The notes under the pieces were generated by a model. It was not told where the DNA came from, ran no database searches, and worked only from the letters and a program-made list of their open reading frames with translations. Both the position numbers and the translations under genes were made by a program. From the NCBI GenBank assembly GCA_905250125.1, contig CAJNOL010000234.1:1-64000 (forward strand): a stretch of 64,000 nt of DNA, in the 5' to 3' direction. Positions 26,496 to 40,800 of the stretch are shown in pieces; the first letter of the stretch is position 1; every line of letters starts with the position of its first letter. The stretch is from Rotaria sordida (taxonomy: Eukaryota; Rotifera; Eurotatoria; Philodinida; Philodinidae).

Positions 26496-28390
26496 ACAAC
26501 ATCTGGATGATAAACATCGACTTTTTTTTCCTCTCCCTTTTTCCTATCATCCATTAGTAGAATATTGTGTATATTATGTTTTCCTTTTTGAAAGAAAAAA
26601 CAACCAACATGATTTTGCTGCTCTATCATTTAGAAAGTAATTTTTAAGCTTTTAAAATTTTGATAAAATCATACATGTTTGCCGTCTCTATAATGAACTC
26701 ATTTGTCATTAATTGAACATAACCTTACAACATAGATAAAGTCATCATCGAAGAATATATATATATCTACATTATGAATAATTGTATAAATATGATCGTT
26801 TATTACTATTCTAATAACGATAGTAATTATAACAAAAATGAACACAATAATAAATGAGTCTTTGTTTTAAAAAGAAATGTATTTTCTTAATCTTTGTTTT
26901 TATGTACATTAAAGTTCATTAGAATAAGAATATAAATTAATCAATATATTCAAATGACATTTTAATGTCAATCAGAGATTTATTTTGTTTTTGTTGACAA
27001 GAAAAAAAAAACCAAAAATTTATTAATAAATGATTAAGATGAAAGGAAAATAACAATCTCAAAAAGTTATTTTTAATATTCAAGTAGATATGCAAAAATG
27101 CTATTGATAATAGACACGCTATAAGACTCACATACAATAACGAAATACACAAGAGAAATATGTTGAGAATTTATGTAGTATTTTTCTTTCTACATTTTTT
27201 ATGACTTTTTTTTGTTTGCATTTTTCTTCTTCTTCTTCTTCGTGTTCAAAAACAACTGATTGATCATAAGAACAGAAGAAGATTGATGGTCAAATAGAGT
27301 CAATTAAAAACAGCAGTGCAAAGACCAATAAACATTGTTGACCCTCGGTCAGCATTTAAACAAGAAGAAAGAAGAGAATATAAACGTCATTCATTATCGA
27401 TCTACTGAGTAAGCAAATTGTGCCGGAGAACAAAGTTGATATTTGTATTGTTGTTGATGTCAATAAAACAATGTTTGCTTATTATGGGTTAGAAAATATA
27501 TGTTCTCTTTTTTCATATAGTAGACAATTGTCTATGAATAAATATATAGAGATAAATACTACTGTAGTCATATCTTTGAAAGATATATAATATATTTGAT
27601 ACATATTATTATTATTATTGTTATATGAATAATTGATAAAAGTTTTTTCATATAAATTAATTCTATTATTTCATGTTATTGTTTAGTATGAAAAATTTTG
27701 TTCATTTTGAAATACACCTATTTGATAGGTTACACGATGATATTGTAATTTATTCAAGATGATATCTTTCTCATTCAGATTTTGTTTCATACTAATTTCT
27801 GTAGTTAATTTCGATACATTGGATAGATAAAAAAGACCATATATGTCCATACATATATTCATCGTCTGTTCAAATTGATCATGAATGGAAGAAAAAAAAA
27901 AAGAAGAAGACATATATGTCCAGTTAAGGAGAAAATTTGTATGTACATCCCGGTAACGAATATCCTCTATCATAAAGCTTCTTTCTTGTTCTCTTTTGCT
28001 ATTCGCTAATGTGTATCAGGATAACTACGGCAAGAACAGTAAAAATATAATTGAACTCGTATATGTGTATATTTATAGTTGCCTTGGCAGTTGAAGATTT
28101 AGTTTAATTCCTCCATCATATTTGTATCGATCATATTTCTTCCTTTTCTTTCTTCTAAATATGTATATATATAAATATATCTGCATACATACACATATAC
28201 ACTTTCTGTTGACTAAATTCTTGACCGTTTGTCACGTCGCGTATCTCTATCGCTAGTTAAGTGAGTAAGAGTGAGAGAAGAAGTGAGTGAATTTGCACGT
28301 ATATATTCATACATACCATTTTTTTCCTCTTTTCATTTCAATTCAATAGCAATAAACTGAAAAAAAAGACAACTGAAAATCTTAAATAAC
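26496..28390. other. intergenic region before the intermediate-filament gene
   Basis: AT-rich, with simple T- and TA-runs and CTT triplets near 27225. It should contain the promoter and 5' UTR of the long intermediate-filament form. A 96-codon minus frame at 27683-27973 has no recognisable features and is not called. Confidence 0.45.
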
Positions 28391-31300
28391 ATGCACAACA
28401 GTAAAGTTGTAAGTCATTTTGAGGTTTTTTTTTTCTTCTATTTATTTTTATTTCATCTATCCGTAAATAAATGTTGATATACATTGAGTCAATCTACTCT
28501 AGTATTAGTAGTTGTCTTAGATATATCACACATTGGTTCAAAAAGCAATGTATGGTCTCGTCTAATTACTTTGTACTTGTATAACAGAGGAACGTAAATA
28601 TAAGATTCGCTCTTCACGAGGATGATGATGATGTGAATGAGAAGTAGCAAAATTTATCTTCAATAATCAGAATCATCTGTGTACACTAACGCATAAATGA
28701 AGAAGAAGAATACGAAGAATGATTTTTCGCGTTTGAACAATTCTCTTTTTCTCTCTCGCACATTGTCTATCAATATGATTTGATGAAACATTTCATATAT
28801 ATATAAAGAACAAAAAAAAAAATATTCTCTCTGTCTCTCGAGGACATAGAAAAAAGAGAATAAGAAGAAAAACGACGATATATGGTCAGTGTGCATAATT
28901 GCTGACATAGAAGTAAGTGGCTATCAAGACACACATAAGCAATTCGACGAAAAAAAAAAAGAAAAAGAAAAAAAGAAACTTCTTTTCTGTTTTTCTTTTG
29001 TGAACATATACAACAAAAAAAAGAAAACCGAGTTTATTTCATTTCAAGGTAAATACAAAACGTGAACGCAGTTCATCAAACAAAAAAAATCAGAACAATA
29101 ATAATATATCTAAGCAACCATTAAAAACAGAATCATTTCATACACTTCGTGCTTTAGTAACCGGTTTTACAAGTACATCAACAAACATGTCTGATGAAAT
29201 AAATCAAAATGATGCATTTATTATAAAACCAACATCAATGGATATTTTACATGGTCAACCACTATTAACAAAATCTCTTCAAGTTAAAATTTCTAATGAT
29301 AATAAAAATGCACATGAATTACTTGATGAACAAAATAGTATATCATCACTATCACATATCGATCATAGCATTGATAGTGGTCTATCATCAGAACTAACAT
29401 ATACAGAAAATGAAAAGACAATTGGTGATGATGAATTACATTCAACAAGTACGAATAATATATCAACAAAACATCAACGTGGATCAAGTCCAACAAGTGG
29501 TGTTATTATACCTGAAGAAAGACGTGTTACTGATCGTGTTAAAGTATTTGAAGCTGTTGCTAATCATAATGATAATCAAATAATTAAAAATGGAAATACA
29601 AAAAAAAAATCTTTAACATCATCAAGTTTTTCTATTGGTGATCATAAACCAATATCATTAATAGATACATCCGATACACAATCAATAAGTGAAATAAAAT
29701 CGTCGAAAACAAAATCAAAAAAATCATCATTAAAAAAACAAATACAAAATTTACTTAAAATTGATAAATCATCAATACAAGATGATTTAAATTCTGTTGA
29801 AGAACAAATTATGAATGGAAAAAAAAATAAAAAAGATAATAGTAATAAAATAAAAAAATCTTTTATTTTATTTCTATTTTTAATCAATAAACTTTTTTTT
29901 TTATTTAGATTTAATGTCAACATTTAAACATCAATCATCATCAAAAAATTCTATTGAACCACTTGAAATACAAATTCCACCAACAACAAATAATAATGAT
30001 AATTCATCATCAACAACTGTATCAAAATTAATTAATACATTTCAAGTTAATGATATGGAACCAACAGTAGTTGCACCAAAATTAAATACTCCTCCTGTGC
30101 AATTGGAAAATGTAAGTGTTCTTTAGGAAAAAACAAGCCAGAATTACATACAGCTCATTTGTTCTATATTCATATTGATCTGATATAGAACAGTTTTATT
30201 GATTCTTCTTTTGATCTTTTCCTTGTATGTTTATACGTATGAACGGGTAAACTCATATTTAGTTCAGCTTGAATGATTTTTTTTGAGAGATACATACACA
30301 AAATAGTTTACTTCGCTTATGATGATAAATGATTGACGTGTTGTTTTATCTCAATTGACATGCCACAGGCGCGAAATGTATTATTTCTTAAGAGTAAAAG
30401 TGCATTTAAGTGATCTTCAATTTCTTTTTCTCGTTTTTATTCTAAATCATACAGGTTAAAGCTTATGCTATTGTTGTTTAAGAAGATACTAATCTTTTGC
30501 GAATGAATGTTGATGTCGGTGATAAATAGTTCTTAGTTTTATCTGTAATCTAATCTGGATTTATTATACCATTTTTCTTAAATATCACTGTGTGTGTGTG
30601 TGTGTGTATGTATTGATTAAAATTTCTATGTCTTCACCGATTTTGTATATACACAAAAAAAAGGTTTCTATTATTGTTTTTGAATCTTTATATTTATGAA
30701 GAAATAATCAATAGAAAAGTTTACTTTTTTTTCTTCTTTCTTCTTCATACGATTGTTGCCGACATAAATCAATATGGAAACTCTTGGGATAAAATTTTCA
30801 TTTTCTCTTGTCTCGTTTTCATATATAAATGATATGCATGTTTAATGTATAATTCTTCATTTTCTTTCAATTCTTAGGAGTTTTTAATGAGATTTTATGA
30901 TGAACAAAAAGTAGAAGGTGTATGCATATCGAATGTGATGATGATCTATGCATGTCATTCAGCGTATACATGAACGCGCCCTCGTCTTTTTTTCCCTATA
31001 CATATTTATTGGGTCCTTTTATGTCGACAATTCAAGTAGTAGTAGTAGTACTATTGATGATGTGTTGTTGCGTAAAATCTTTTGATATATAATTGACGAC
31101 AGGATTATACGTTTTTGTATATTTAAGTGAAATATTATTGTTCAAAGTCGAAATATTTGCTCTTAGCAATAGACAAGATGATAAAAAAAGAAAGAAAAAA
31201 AGAAATGAATCGAGCATAAGACAACATGTAGTGACCGAGAAAATTGGACTTTAACATACATCCATTGACGTATAGAAAAGAGATGATGAGATGGCTAGAG

Positions 31301-34300
31301 GATATATATGTATAGAAATATCAAAAGCTCAAAATAGTTCTTGTTATTTTTTTTTTCTCTTTTGCATTGAAAAATATCATTGATTAGTTCGAAATCTTGT
31401 AGTGAATAATAATTACTAATAAAAAAAAAGGGTGTTATCGAATGTCACTCTTCATTGATTAGGTTGTGATATTCATTGACGATAGTGACCAATATAAGAC
31501 GATATGATAGGATATGAATATATATCTAGATTGAACTATATATGTATGAATGAGCATGATGAGTTACTTGATTGAAGGTCAATAGCAAAATTGAAGAGAA
31601 ACCCGTTATATGAAGTATTGATATTGATCATTGTGGGATGAGCAAACGAAGAAGAACAAGTAGAAGAAAGAAGGTCATATATATTTTGTATGATGGTGAC
31701 ATACACACAACTGTGTATGATTGCAAAAAAAAACTTAACATTGTGATAAGCGTCTTTCTGGTACGATTGCTATTTGAAATTTGAGCTGTATTGAAGCAAG
31801 TGTACCGTCACCGATGGTGAGTCTTATACAGTAAAACTGACATAACAGTCGCGGTTATATTTCTTTTTTTTTTTTTTGAACAACCTTGCAAAAATTGATG
31901 GTACACTTTTGTTTTATAATTAACTTTGAGATTGAAGTTGTTGCCATCATGAACAGAAAGTAAAATAAAAACGAGATATTTACTTATTGAATTTTCATTT
32001 ACCTAACATTTTGTCTCTAACACATGTTGTCAAAAGCATATGTTTATTGTTCAGAGAGAAAGTATGATAGTGAACATTTTTCGAAACTTCTTCTATATAA
32101 TCTTATATTTATCTTTGATTTTATACACATCTGAACAAATAAAAAGAATAAAGTACATCTCGTAAAAAAAAAATTGTTAGCCTTTGAATGTTGAAATTTG
32201 CAAAAAAAAGAATAAGAGACGAGTTGATTTTGTTTTTTCTTCAAATAACGATATAATTAGGTGGCTTTTTTTTCTCGGTACCAATTTATAATGTGGTTTA
32301 CTCTTCTAACAACCACAATTTTTCTCGTTTCTTCTTTCTTTTTTTTTTTTTTTTTTTATTGACATAAACGAGGTATGATATAAAACAATAGTATAGAAGG
32401 AATACAGAACTTCACCTTGACAGTATATTAAGAAAAAAAATAAACAAGGTGAGAAACAACAAAGGAAAGTGTATTGAAGTCTGTTTATTTTCAATTAATA
32501 TTTGAACAATAGTAACGCACAAATAAGTGGATAAAGTGTGTCTAAACTCTCTGGAAAAAAATTGACTTAAGATCTATTTTATATTCCTAACAATTTCTTT
32601 TTTTGTCATTTTTTGGTTTATATTTTCTTGTTGAACAAATGAAATTAAATATAACAAAAGCATCATTCCAAAGTTCAAAACGATTGAATTTAATGAGAGA
32701 GAGAAAAAGAAAAAAAAATGATGGGTGGATGGACGAAAAGTATAGGTGTTGTCGTAAGGATCATCTATCAGACTAAAATGGACAGATAGACAAGCTACAT
32801 ACGTCTAGGTAACGCCAAATCAAATAGATTTCATTCAATTAGTCGTCACCGAACGAGACGATCTTTTGTCTTCTGCTTTTTTTAATCATATATCGACGAT
32901 GAACAATAACAAGAAACATTATTCAGGTAGATCTGTTTTTTCTTCGTAGATGTATTTTCATATGTAAGAAATTTCTATTAGAATATAAGATTTAAAGAAG
33001 TCATAATATTTCTTCTGAAATATATGCATATGGATATTAGATTAACATAGCAGAAGTAATAACACCAAACGTAAGTCTCTAGCTAGTAGAAGGAAACATG
33101 TAAAATCCAGCTGATGACCTTCTTTTAATAAATAGGCAACGCTTGAATCGATAGATTTCTTTCCATATTGTTCGTATGATGTTTGTCCTTGAAATCGTGA
33201 GTAGACATAAAATGATCAAGAGAAAAAAAAAGCAGCAATCAAAATATATGAACATTATGGCTTGTTGCCACGCATTTTGATTGTTATAGAAAAAAGAGAA
33301 ATTCTTCTATTTCAAATCATTTATTGAAATCAAACCGCACAACAACAATCTTCTCGATTTCATCTTTTTGTCTTTTCTTTGTTGGACAATAAGAAAAAAG
33401 AGAATATTGAAAAAGAAAAAAAAACCAATAATGGTGTATGATGACGATCTTAATATAAATGAAATGAATGACTGGTCTTCATCATCTTTGCCTTTGATTA
33501 CATTATCAACTCTCGAGACAGAACAAGAATATAAAAAACAAATCGAGATAAATGTTAATAATCAGGTAGATTTTTCATATTCATTCTTTTTATTTTTATT
33601 TTATTTTATTTTTTACTTAAAATAATATGTCAATTGTTTTGATTAGATCAAGAATAACATATCGGATTGCTAGTATGAATATGATTAATTTTTCATATAT
33701 TGATTTTTTATTTTTCTTTTTATTTGGAAGCCAAAGAAAAAGAAGACAAGAAAAATTCTGTGGTTTCGAACGTGATTTTTGAGTTTCATTTTGTATTTCT
33801 TTTTTTTTTTTTTTTTTTGTTTATTTTTATTAATTTTACTTCTAAGTTGAGTAATCAGTACAATTATGATTTCCTTATGTGTATGTTCATAATAGATTAA
33901 AGATCTTTGCTCATTATACACACATTGCAAATTACCTGTGCTTCAGGGTTTATTTGATAGATGTAGGATGTCAAACAATCAGACATTTATAGAGACAGAC
34001 ATCAATTGTTAAAGAGAGGAAAAAATCAGAGACAACGGTCCTGATTTTGATAGAGATAAGAGAAAAAAAAACAATACAGAACGATGCCAAGCGGCAGAAA
34101 GAGAACAAGAAATAAATGAATGTTTAACTTTAGAATCCACTCATCTTTCCTGCGGTTTGTTATTATTCTGATAATGTAGGTTCGTATTGAATTCAGAATC
34201 AATCATGATATTATATAGACTCAGGTGTCATTTTCTTTTTCTTTTTCCTTTGTTGTTTTTACATGTTCATTTCTATATCTGGTGGCATACATAATATTAG

Positions 34301-34628
34301 GATGCTACAATAATTTTTGTCACATTCTCATTTTTTTTCTCATAAACTGTGCATATATATTAAGAATCTGTCTAAGCCTTGATGAAGAGATTTAAACTTT
34401 TGCTGTTCTTTTTGTCTTTCTCATCCAATTCTATACATATAACAAAATATCAATTATAAGCCTATTATCGTTTTGAATATTTTCTGTTTATTGATGAACG
34501 ATAGCAATGATGAAACTTTTAAGGCGTCTCGTCTCGTCATGTTTCTTTTCTTTTTTTTTTATTAATTCGACTCATTCTTATTTTAGTTAACGTCATCAAC
34601 AACGGGAGTGTCTCAATTTGATACACCT

Positions 34629-34662
<34 letters not shown>

Positions 34663-37600
34663 CTGCTGATATTGTATCATCAAATAGTCCAACAAAAAGT
34701 GTTCCATCAATAATAACAAATAGTCCGATGTTCTCCGGTGTTGGTGATTCGATGAAAACATCAATACGTTCTGTATCTGTTGAAACAGGTACTCGTAATC
34801 GATCACCTGTACAACGACATGGTCAACAAGAAACAAGTCATACATTATCTAATTCATCATTATATCAATCAACAAATACTCAAGTTACTGATAATTTACG
34901 TGTACAACATCAACGTGAAAAACAAGAATTAGCAGAATTAAATGATCGTTTTCGTGGTTATCTTGATCGTGTTAAAATTCTTGAAAATAAAAATTTAAAA
35001 TTAACAAGTCAACTTGATGAAATATCAAAAACATGGGGTGCAACATCTCAAGCAATTATTTCTCAATATTCAGGACCACTTGATCATCTTCGTCAAGAAG
35101 TTAATGATTGTATGCTTTTTGAAGCTGATTTACAATCACGTTTACGTCGTTCACATTATAATATTGATAATTATCGTTCATTAATACATGATGAAACATC
35201 ATGGAATGATCGACAAGAAGTTAAACGTGCACAATTAAAATTAGAATATGAACATTCATGTGCTGAATTATCTGCTTTACAAAAATCTTATAAACAAATT
35301 GATGAACAATTAAAAATTTTACTTAAACAACGTGAAGATTATCTTAATGATATTGATCAACTTAATGAACAATCTTATAAATCAACTATTGATAGAATTA
35401 AATCAGATTTACAAGTTCAAACACTTCGAGAAGAAATTCCTTTTCTTAATGATGTTCATGCACATATAATTAGGTATAAACAAAAAAAAAACAAACATAT
35501 ACACATCTTCATTATTCTTTACTAATTCTATGTATATATATATATATATATATATAAAATTTGTTTTTTTTTTTCTTTTCGTTTAGTGAATTTGAACAAT
35601 TAAAACCAGCAAGTGGTATTGATGCACAATTATTTTATCGTCAAGAATTAGAAAAGGCTATACGTGATATTCGTCGTGATTTTGAAACATTAAATATGGC
35701 ACAACGTAAAGAAATGGAAGATTATTATCATATTAAAATTGAAGAAATGCAAAATGATGCTAAAAAACTTGCATTACCATCACGACAAGATAATTTTTCA
35801 AAAATATCTGAACAAATTAAATCAACTAAATTTGAATTAAATGATACACAAAAATTATTAATTAGTGAAAAAGATAAATTTAAAGAATTACAAGATCATT
35901 TAGCTAAATTAGAAGATGATTATAATTATGTACGTAATCAACGTAATGCTACTTATGATAATATTAATAAAGAATTAACTACTGCACATGAACATATCGA
36001 ACAATTAAGTGGAGAAATTGATACAATATTGGAAAGGTAAATTATTCTTGAAAACAAAATTCGTTTTTCTTATTCAATAAATTTTACTTTATTTTAGCAA
36101 TATAACACTTGAATCAGAAATAAATATCTATAGACGATTATTAGATAGTGAAACAAATAGACTTACACAACAAATAGTTGAACAAGTTTCATCACCTGAA
36201 CCAACACCAGCATCGTTTGGCAGTGAACTTGGCAAAGTTTTTAATAAAAAAATTAAAAAAGGACCAATTGCTATCAGTACGTATTGTGTATTCTATTAAA
36301 TCTTGTTCTGATTTATACCAATATCTCTCTTTCTTGAACATATTGGTACATTCGAATTTTTTTTTTGCAATAGAGTTCTGCAAGATGATCACGATGACAC
36401 TTCTATCAAAGTTAGAACGTGTTGTTGTTAAAGCTAGTTTCATAAATATATTTTTAGTACAATATAGACTGAATATTTTCATATTTATTCTTTTATTCTG
36501 ATAAGAAAAAATGTTTACAACTAAAAGTAGATTTCGCATATAATCATAGAGTTATATATACAGAATATGTCAGGAATGTATTCAGTAATTTATCCAGATT
36601 TCCTCTTCCAGAAGGGCGAACACTAATTTGTTTTTGACAGCACAGGCACATAATAGAAAAACCACAAATTTCGAAAGAGTCAATCTGATCTTCGGAGAGG
36701 CATTACCCACACACTGAATAAAAAACTGAAATTGCTGAATTTCGAAATCAAAACTAAAACTACGAGATTGAAATTGTGATTAGAAAAAAAAAGTAATTTT
36801 GTAGATCTCCATTTTCCGGAGTAGTCTTAATCAACACTCTTGTGTAAGACATTTAACAAATTTTATTTCCTATTTTCTTGATATCGAATGGTTTAAATGT
36901 TGATTCTTAATCTTTAGATTTCAATTTATTTCGATTTAGATATACATCAGTTAATTATAGAATCTTTATACATTGAGTATTTTTTCATTCGAAAATACAT
37001 TCTGATTAAATTATTCTCATATCAATGATTGTAGTTGAATAGAATTTTTTTGAAAACTTGCAGTTTACGAATATGTCAGTTACATTGAATTCTAATAGAA
37101 GTTGTCTTATTGAAATTAAATATAAGACAAGATAATTATTGTCTTAAGAAAATCTAATTTGTTTCTTAATATAGAAACTTACAAAACAATAATAACACCG
37201 GGTATGATTAAATCTAAATATCGACATAATCTTTTTTGAATATATATATATATTTGTTTTCATTAAAATATTTGTTCTAACTTCTATTTTTTTTATTAAT
37301 TGTAGAAGATTGTGCTCCTGATGGTAAATGTATAACATTAGAAAATACTTCTAATGATAAAGATGTTGATGTATCAAATTGGACATTAAAAAGACGTGTT
37401 GAAGGTTCATCAGATATAGCCTATACAATACCTTATGGTTTAATTATGAAACATGGTAATGAATTAAAAATTTATGCACGTAGTGCACAAAATGCACATC
37501 ATCGACCACCATCACAAGTTGTTAATGATAAACTTGAATCATGGGGTATGGGTACAGAATGTGAAACAAGATTATTTAATGAACAAGGTGAAGAAAAAGC

Positions 37601-37825
37601 ATCACATTCTCAAAAAATTGTTTTCGGTTCAGAATCATCACGTAATTTACCATAGTAAGTTTATTTTTTTTGATGAAATATTTTTATTTTATTTTCAATG
37701 AATCAAAGAAAAAAAAAAACACAAGACACATAAAATGTAGTGTTAGAGAGACAAGAGAAAATATTGTTGATTCTTTTTTCTTTTTTGTTTCAATTAGTGA
37801 TATTGAATGGCCAGATTGTAAGTGA
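28391..37825 (+). CDS. cytoplasmic intermediate filament protein with lamin-type tail
   Basis: Forms coiled-coil filaments of the cytoskeleton. Common exons: 34587-35473, 35587-36036, 36098-36276, 37306-37654, 37798-37825. The rod starts with REKQELAELNDRFRGYLDRV and ILENKNLKL (helix initiation), has a coil 1B of roughly 140 residues as in lamins and protostome filaments, and ends LESEINIYRRLLDSETNRL (helix termination). A lamin-tail Ig fold follows (CITLENTSNDKDVDVSNWTL, IPYGLIMKHGNELKIYA, SWGMGTECETRLFNEQGEE). There is no CaaX box, so it is cytoplasmic. Long head: exons 28391-28408, 29049-29841, 29909-30111, Ser/Thr/Asn-rich and disordered; it splices in phase 0 to 34587, giving about 968 residues. 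An alternative head lies at 33431. The last junction is optional: TAG at 37653-37655 overlaps the donor, while splicing adds YDIEWPDCK. That the long head belongs to this gene is inferred from phase and orientation. Confidence 0.9.
30878..30919 (+). CDS. candidate 42-nt cassette exon of the intermediate-filament gene
   Basis: Between a good acceptor (CTTTCAATTCTTAG) and the donor GTATGC lies a 42-nt phase-0 open segment encoding EFLMRFYDEQKVEG. It can be inserted between the long head (ending at 30111) and the rod exon at 34587 without changing frame. No homology support, so it may be chance. Confidence 0.35.
33431..33565 (+). CDS. alternative first coding exon (short head) of the intermediate-filament gene
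   Basis: ATG at 33431 opens 45 codons (MVYDDDLNINEMNDWSSSS..., ending INVNNQ) followed by the donor CAG/GTAGAT. It ends in phase 0, as does the long head at 30111, so both fit the acceptor before 34587. The product would be about 675 residues. The acidic, Ser-rich composition suits a filament head domain. An upstream promoter would lie in about 32.3-33.4 kb. Alternative promoters with different heads are known in nematode intermediate-filament genes; their use here is inference. Confidence 0.6.
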
Positions 37826-40800
37826 TATTTATCAATGGAAAATTCTTTCGGGGGGAAGAAGAAGCATTTGCTTCTATTCTCGCATGAATACATTAATTCT
37901 TCGCATGAAATATTATTATTAATTATGAATAATAACTCTTTTCTTTTTTTTGTTTATAGAAATCTGACAAGATCGAGAAAAAAAAAACAGAAATTGATTA
38001 TTCAAACCACCTTTAATAAACATTTTTAAAGCGATTTTGATTTTTTTCTTTTTTTTTTTTTTGTAAATAAAATATTAAAAAAAAATACAAATCATAAAAT
38101 CCATTTCTTATACCTATATTATACTTATTTCTCTAGTAGTTTAATACAATGATCGTTGTTTTACAGGATTTTCTTTTTTTTTTTTCTTTATTCTATCTAA
38201 AAGAATAGTTTTATCTTAGGCAACAATATGTCTCTTTCTCTTTCTCTCTTTTTCTTTTTTTTGTGTTGGTTTGTTATTTCGAATTGGCTTCTTGCTTCTT
38301 GCTTCTTCTTCATTTTGTTTCGTTTGTTTTGTCTGTTATTAGAGCGGGATGCTCGCTGGCTAATCCCACTTTGTTTTTCTTTGCTTTTCTGCTATCAGTT
38401 TTATTATCGAACTTTATCACATGCGTGCTTTATCCCTCTTCATTTCCTTTTAACAGAATAAAATTGATGAAGTTCAATAAATTAAATTATGATTATTTTA
38501 TTTTCTTTCAAAAACAAAAAGTCATATCAAATAAAGATATCATGAAAACTAAGAGAAATCATACAGAATTCTACAAATTCATAGTTCTGTGGTCGATCGA
38601 ATGGCGTAGGCACGAATTTTCAAGTAGTGAGCAATTATGAATAGCTGTCGCAACTGTAAATAAAATCTGTAAGTAATAACTATTGAATCATTGAGTCATT
38701 GTTATCAGTACAGGAAATTCGTAGATAATCACTTTTTGATCGGTAGGCAGTTGGCTACATCACTGATGTCGGCAATTTCTTTGATGACAAAAAGTCTTAA
38801 TAATATGCATATATCCTTTAATGGCAGCATCTGGATGTTTAGTTTAAAATTCAAATCACTTTGCGGAAAAAAAAAACAAACGCATACATGATTATCAATG
38901 TTTATAGATTTGATTAATATTCTAACCCCATCACTACTTTTAACTCTGAAAATATTCTATCTATGATTTGTCAGCATCATAAAACAAAAAAGTATTTCTT
39001 TTATTTCTTTTTCTCGTTTTTTTTCATTTATTCAATATTATTCTATTCTCTTCTTGATAGTTCTGAAGATCATATATATCTGTGAATCACGAAATTGAAC
39101 GTGATTTACTTTAGTCGATAGAGCTTGACAAGCTTGTGATGATGAATTAAAGAAGTTTTCTCTCTACAATCTATGAAGTCACATAGAAGAATATAACAAA
39201 TAAGTGAATATTGGAAAATTTTACAAAGATACAAAATTTTTTGCTAATGAAAATGATAACTGTTGACAAAATATTCGACATATAGAACATGATGACAATA
39301 GAATTTAGCGTTTTTTTATCAATCATTGATCTGCTTTATAAATTAAGGCAACATCTATCATATTTGAAAATAGTTAATATTTTTGCTGAAATTCACTGCA
39401 AACCAACTAAAAATATGGAATCATTAATATGAAAACATCGATACGCAGACAAAGTTGATTGTGAATGAGTGATTGAAGCTTGACTACAGAGACAAAAAGA
39501 CATAGGTTTTCAATGATCTTCTTTCAGATACACTATGTCACATATCAAAAATTCTAGTTTCAATTTTATTCATTTCATGAAAACTGGGACTCTAACATCC
39601 AGAATCGTTTAAATAGCGACTGTATTAATTAACGAATTATGCATGGTCTATGTATCTTGCTGCCAGATAACCGTTTTTTTTCTACAGACGAATGCAACTG
39701 GCATCATTTATCTACATTAAAGACAAATTTGCCTAGTTCCTTTTCCTTATATGTCAGCTTATTCAGAGTTTCCATATGTCGACTGTCATTGATAAATGGA
39801 AAACACTTGTAGACAGAACTAAGAGCTGTTAATCATCTATTTAGGATACTAACCTCCAGATTTTATCAGTCATTAGAATTTTTACGCTTATGATTAACTT
39901 CTCGTTAGGTCCTTCATTTTAGCTCTGAAGATAATCATTGTTCTCGACTATTTCTAAAGATCTCAGCTTGTTCCGTCTATAAGATTGTAGACTGTAGAAA
40001 AGAATTCCAACCTTTCAATAACAATACATAAACTATCCTAAATAGTGCTTCAAAAGTTTCGATTCCTCTCAGTAAATCGATAACATTTATAACAAATTGA
40101 TATAAAGTTAATTGATTAAAATATGTAATTCTGTCGAAATAAAATTAGAGTTATCATCTGAAAAAAAAACAGATATTTCTAAACACATAAATGTACTACA
40201 AAGTTATGGTCATTTTACTAATCTTGAATCAACATTTTTATCATAAATTTTTTGAGAAAAATTTAAAAAAATTTTTTTATAATAGTTGTACGGTTTTATC
40301 TCAGAAAGATTTTTATAATATTTGTCATTTTAATGGAATAATATTCATCATATTTGCTCACTATGCTTGTAACTTTATAACATTATTCATATTGTTAAAA
40401 AGCTTTCATATTGACAGTCTTATTTTATGAAGTGTATCGTAATATGCTAGTTGTTTAGATTTATCTTTTCGATAGTTTTTACAATTTTATTTAAAAAAAA
40501 TTTTTTTTTTTGTTTATTTTTAAGTCAAATATAATGTATGTATTATATAAGAATGAAAGAATATATAAAAGTTGACTTTTATCGATGATATCGTCTGTTC
40601 GATCTATTTAAATTTTAATGTTTATATTATAAACAGACAAATCCGTCAGTTTTGATAATATTTGATAAACATAAATCGAAAAATAGATTGTGTTCATCCT
40701 TATGTTGACAATAACAGATTAAATGGTGTGGGTATATGTTTATAACAACTGTCAATCACACTTATAACTGATAACCATTTGAACTCAATTAACTTTTTAG

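Noticed and set aside
38228-38640. Overlapping frames rich in Phe, Leu and Ser resembling membrane segments
   Set aside because: They come from a pyrimidine-rich tract (CTTT/TTCT runs); no splice support or homology.
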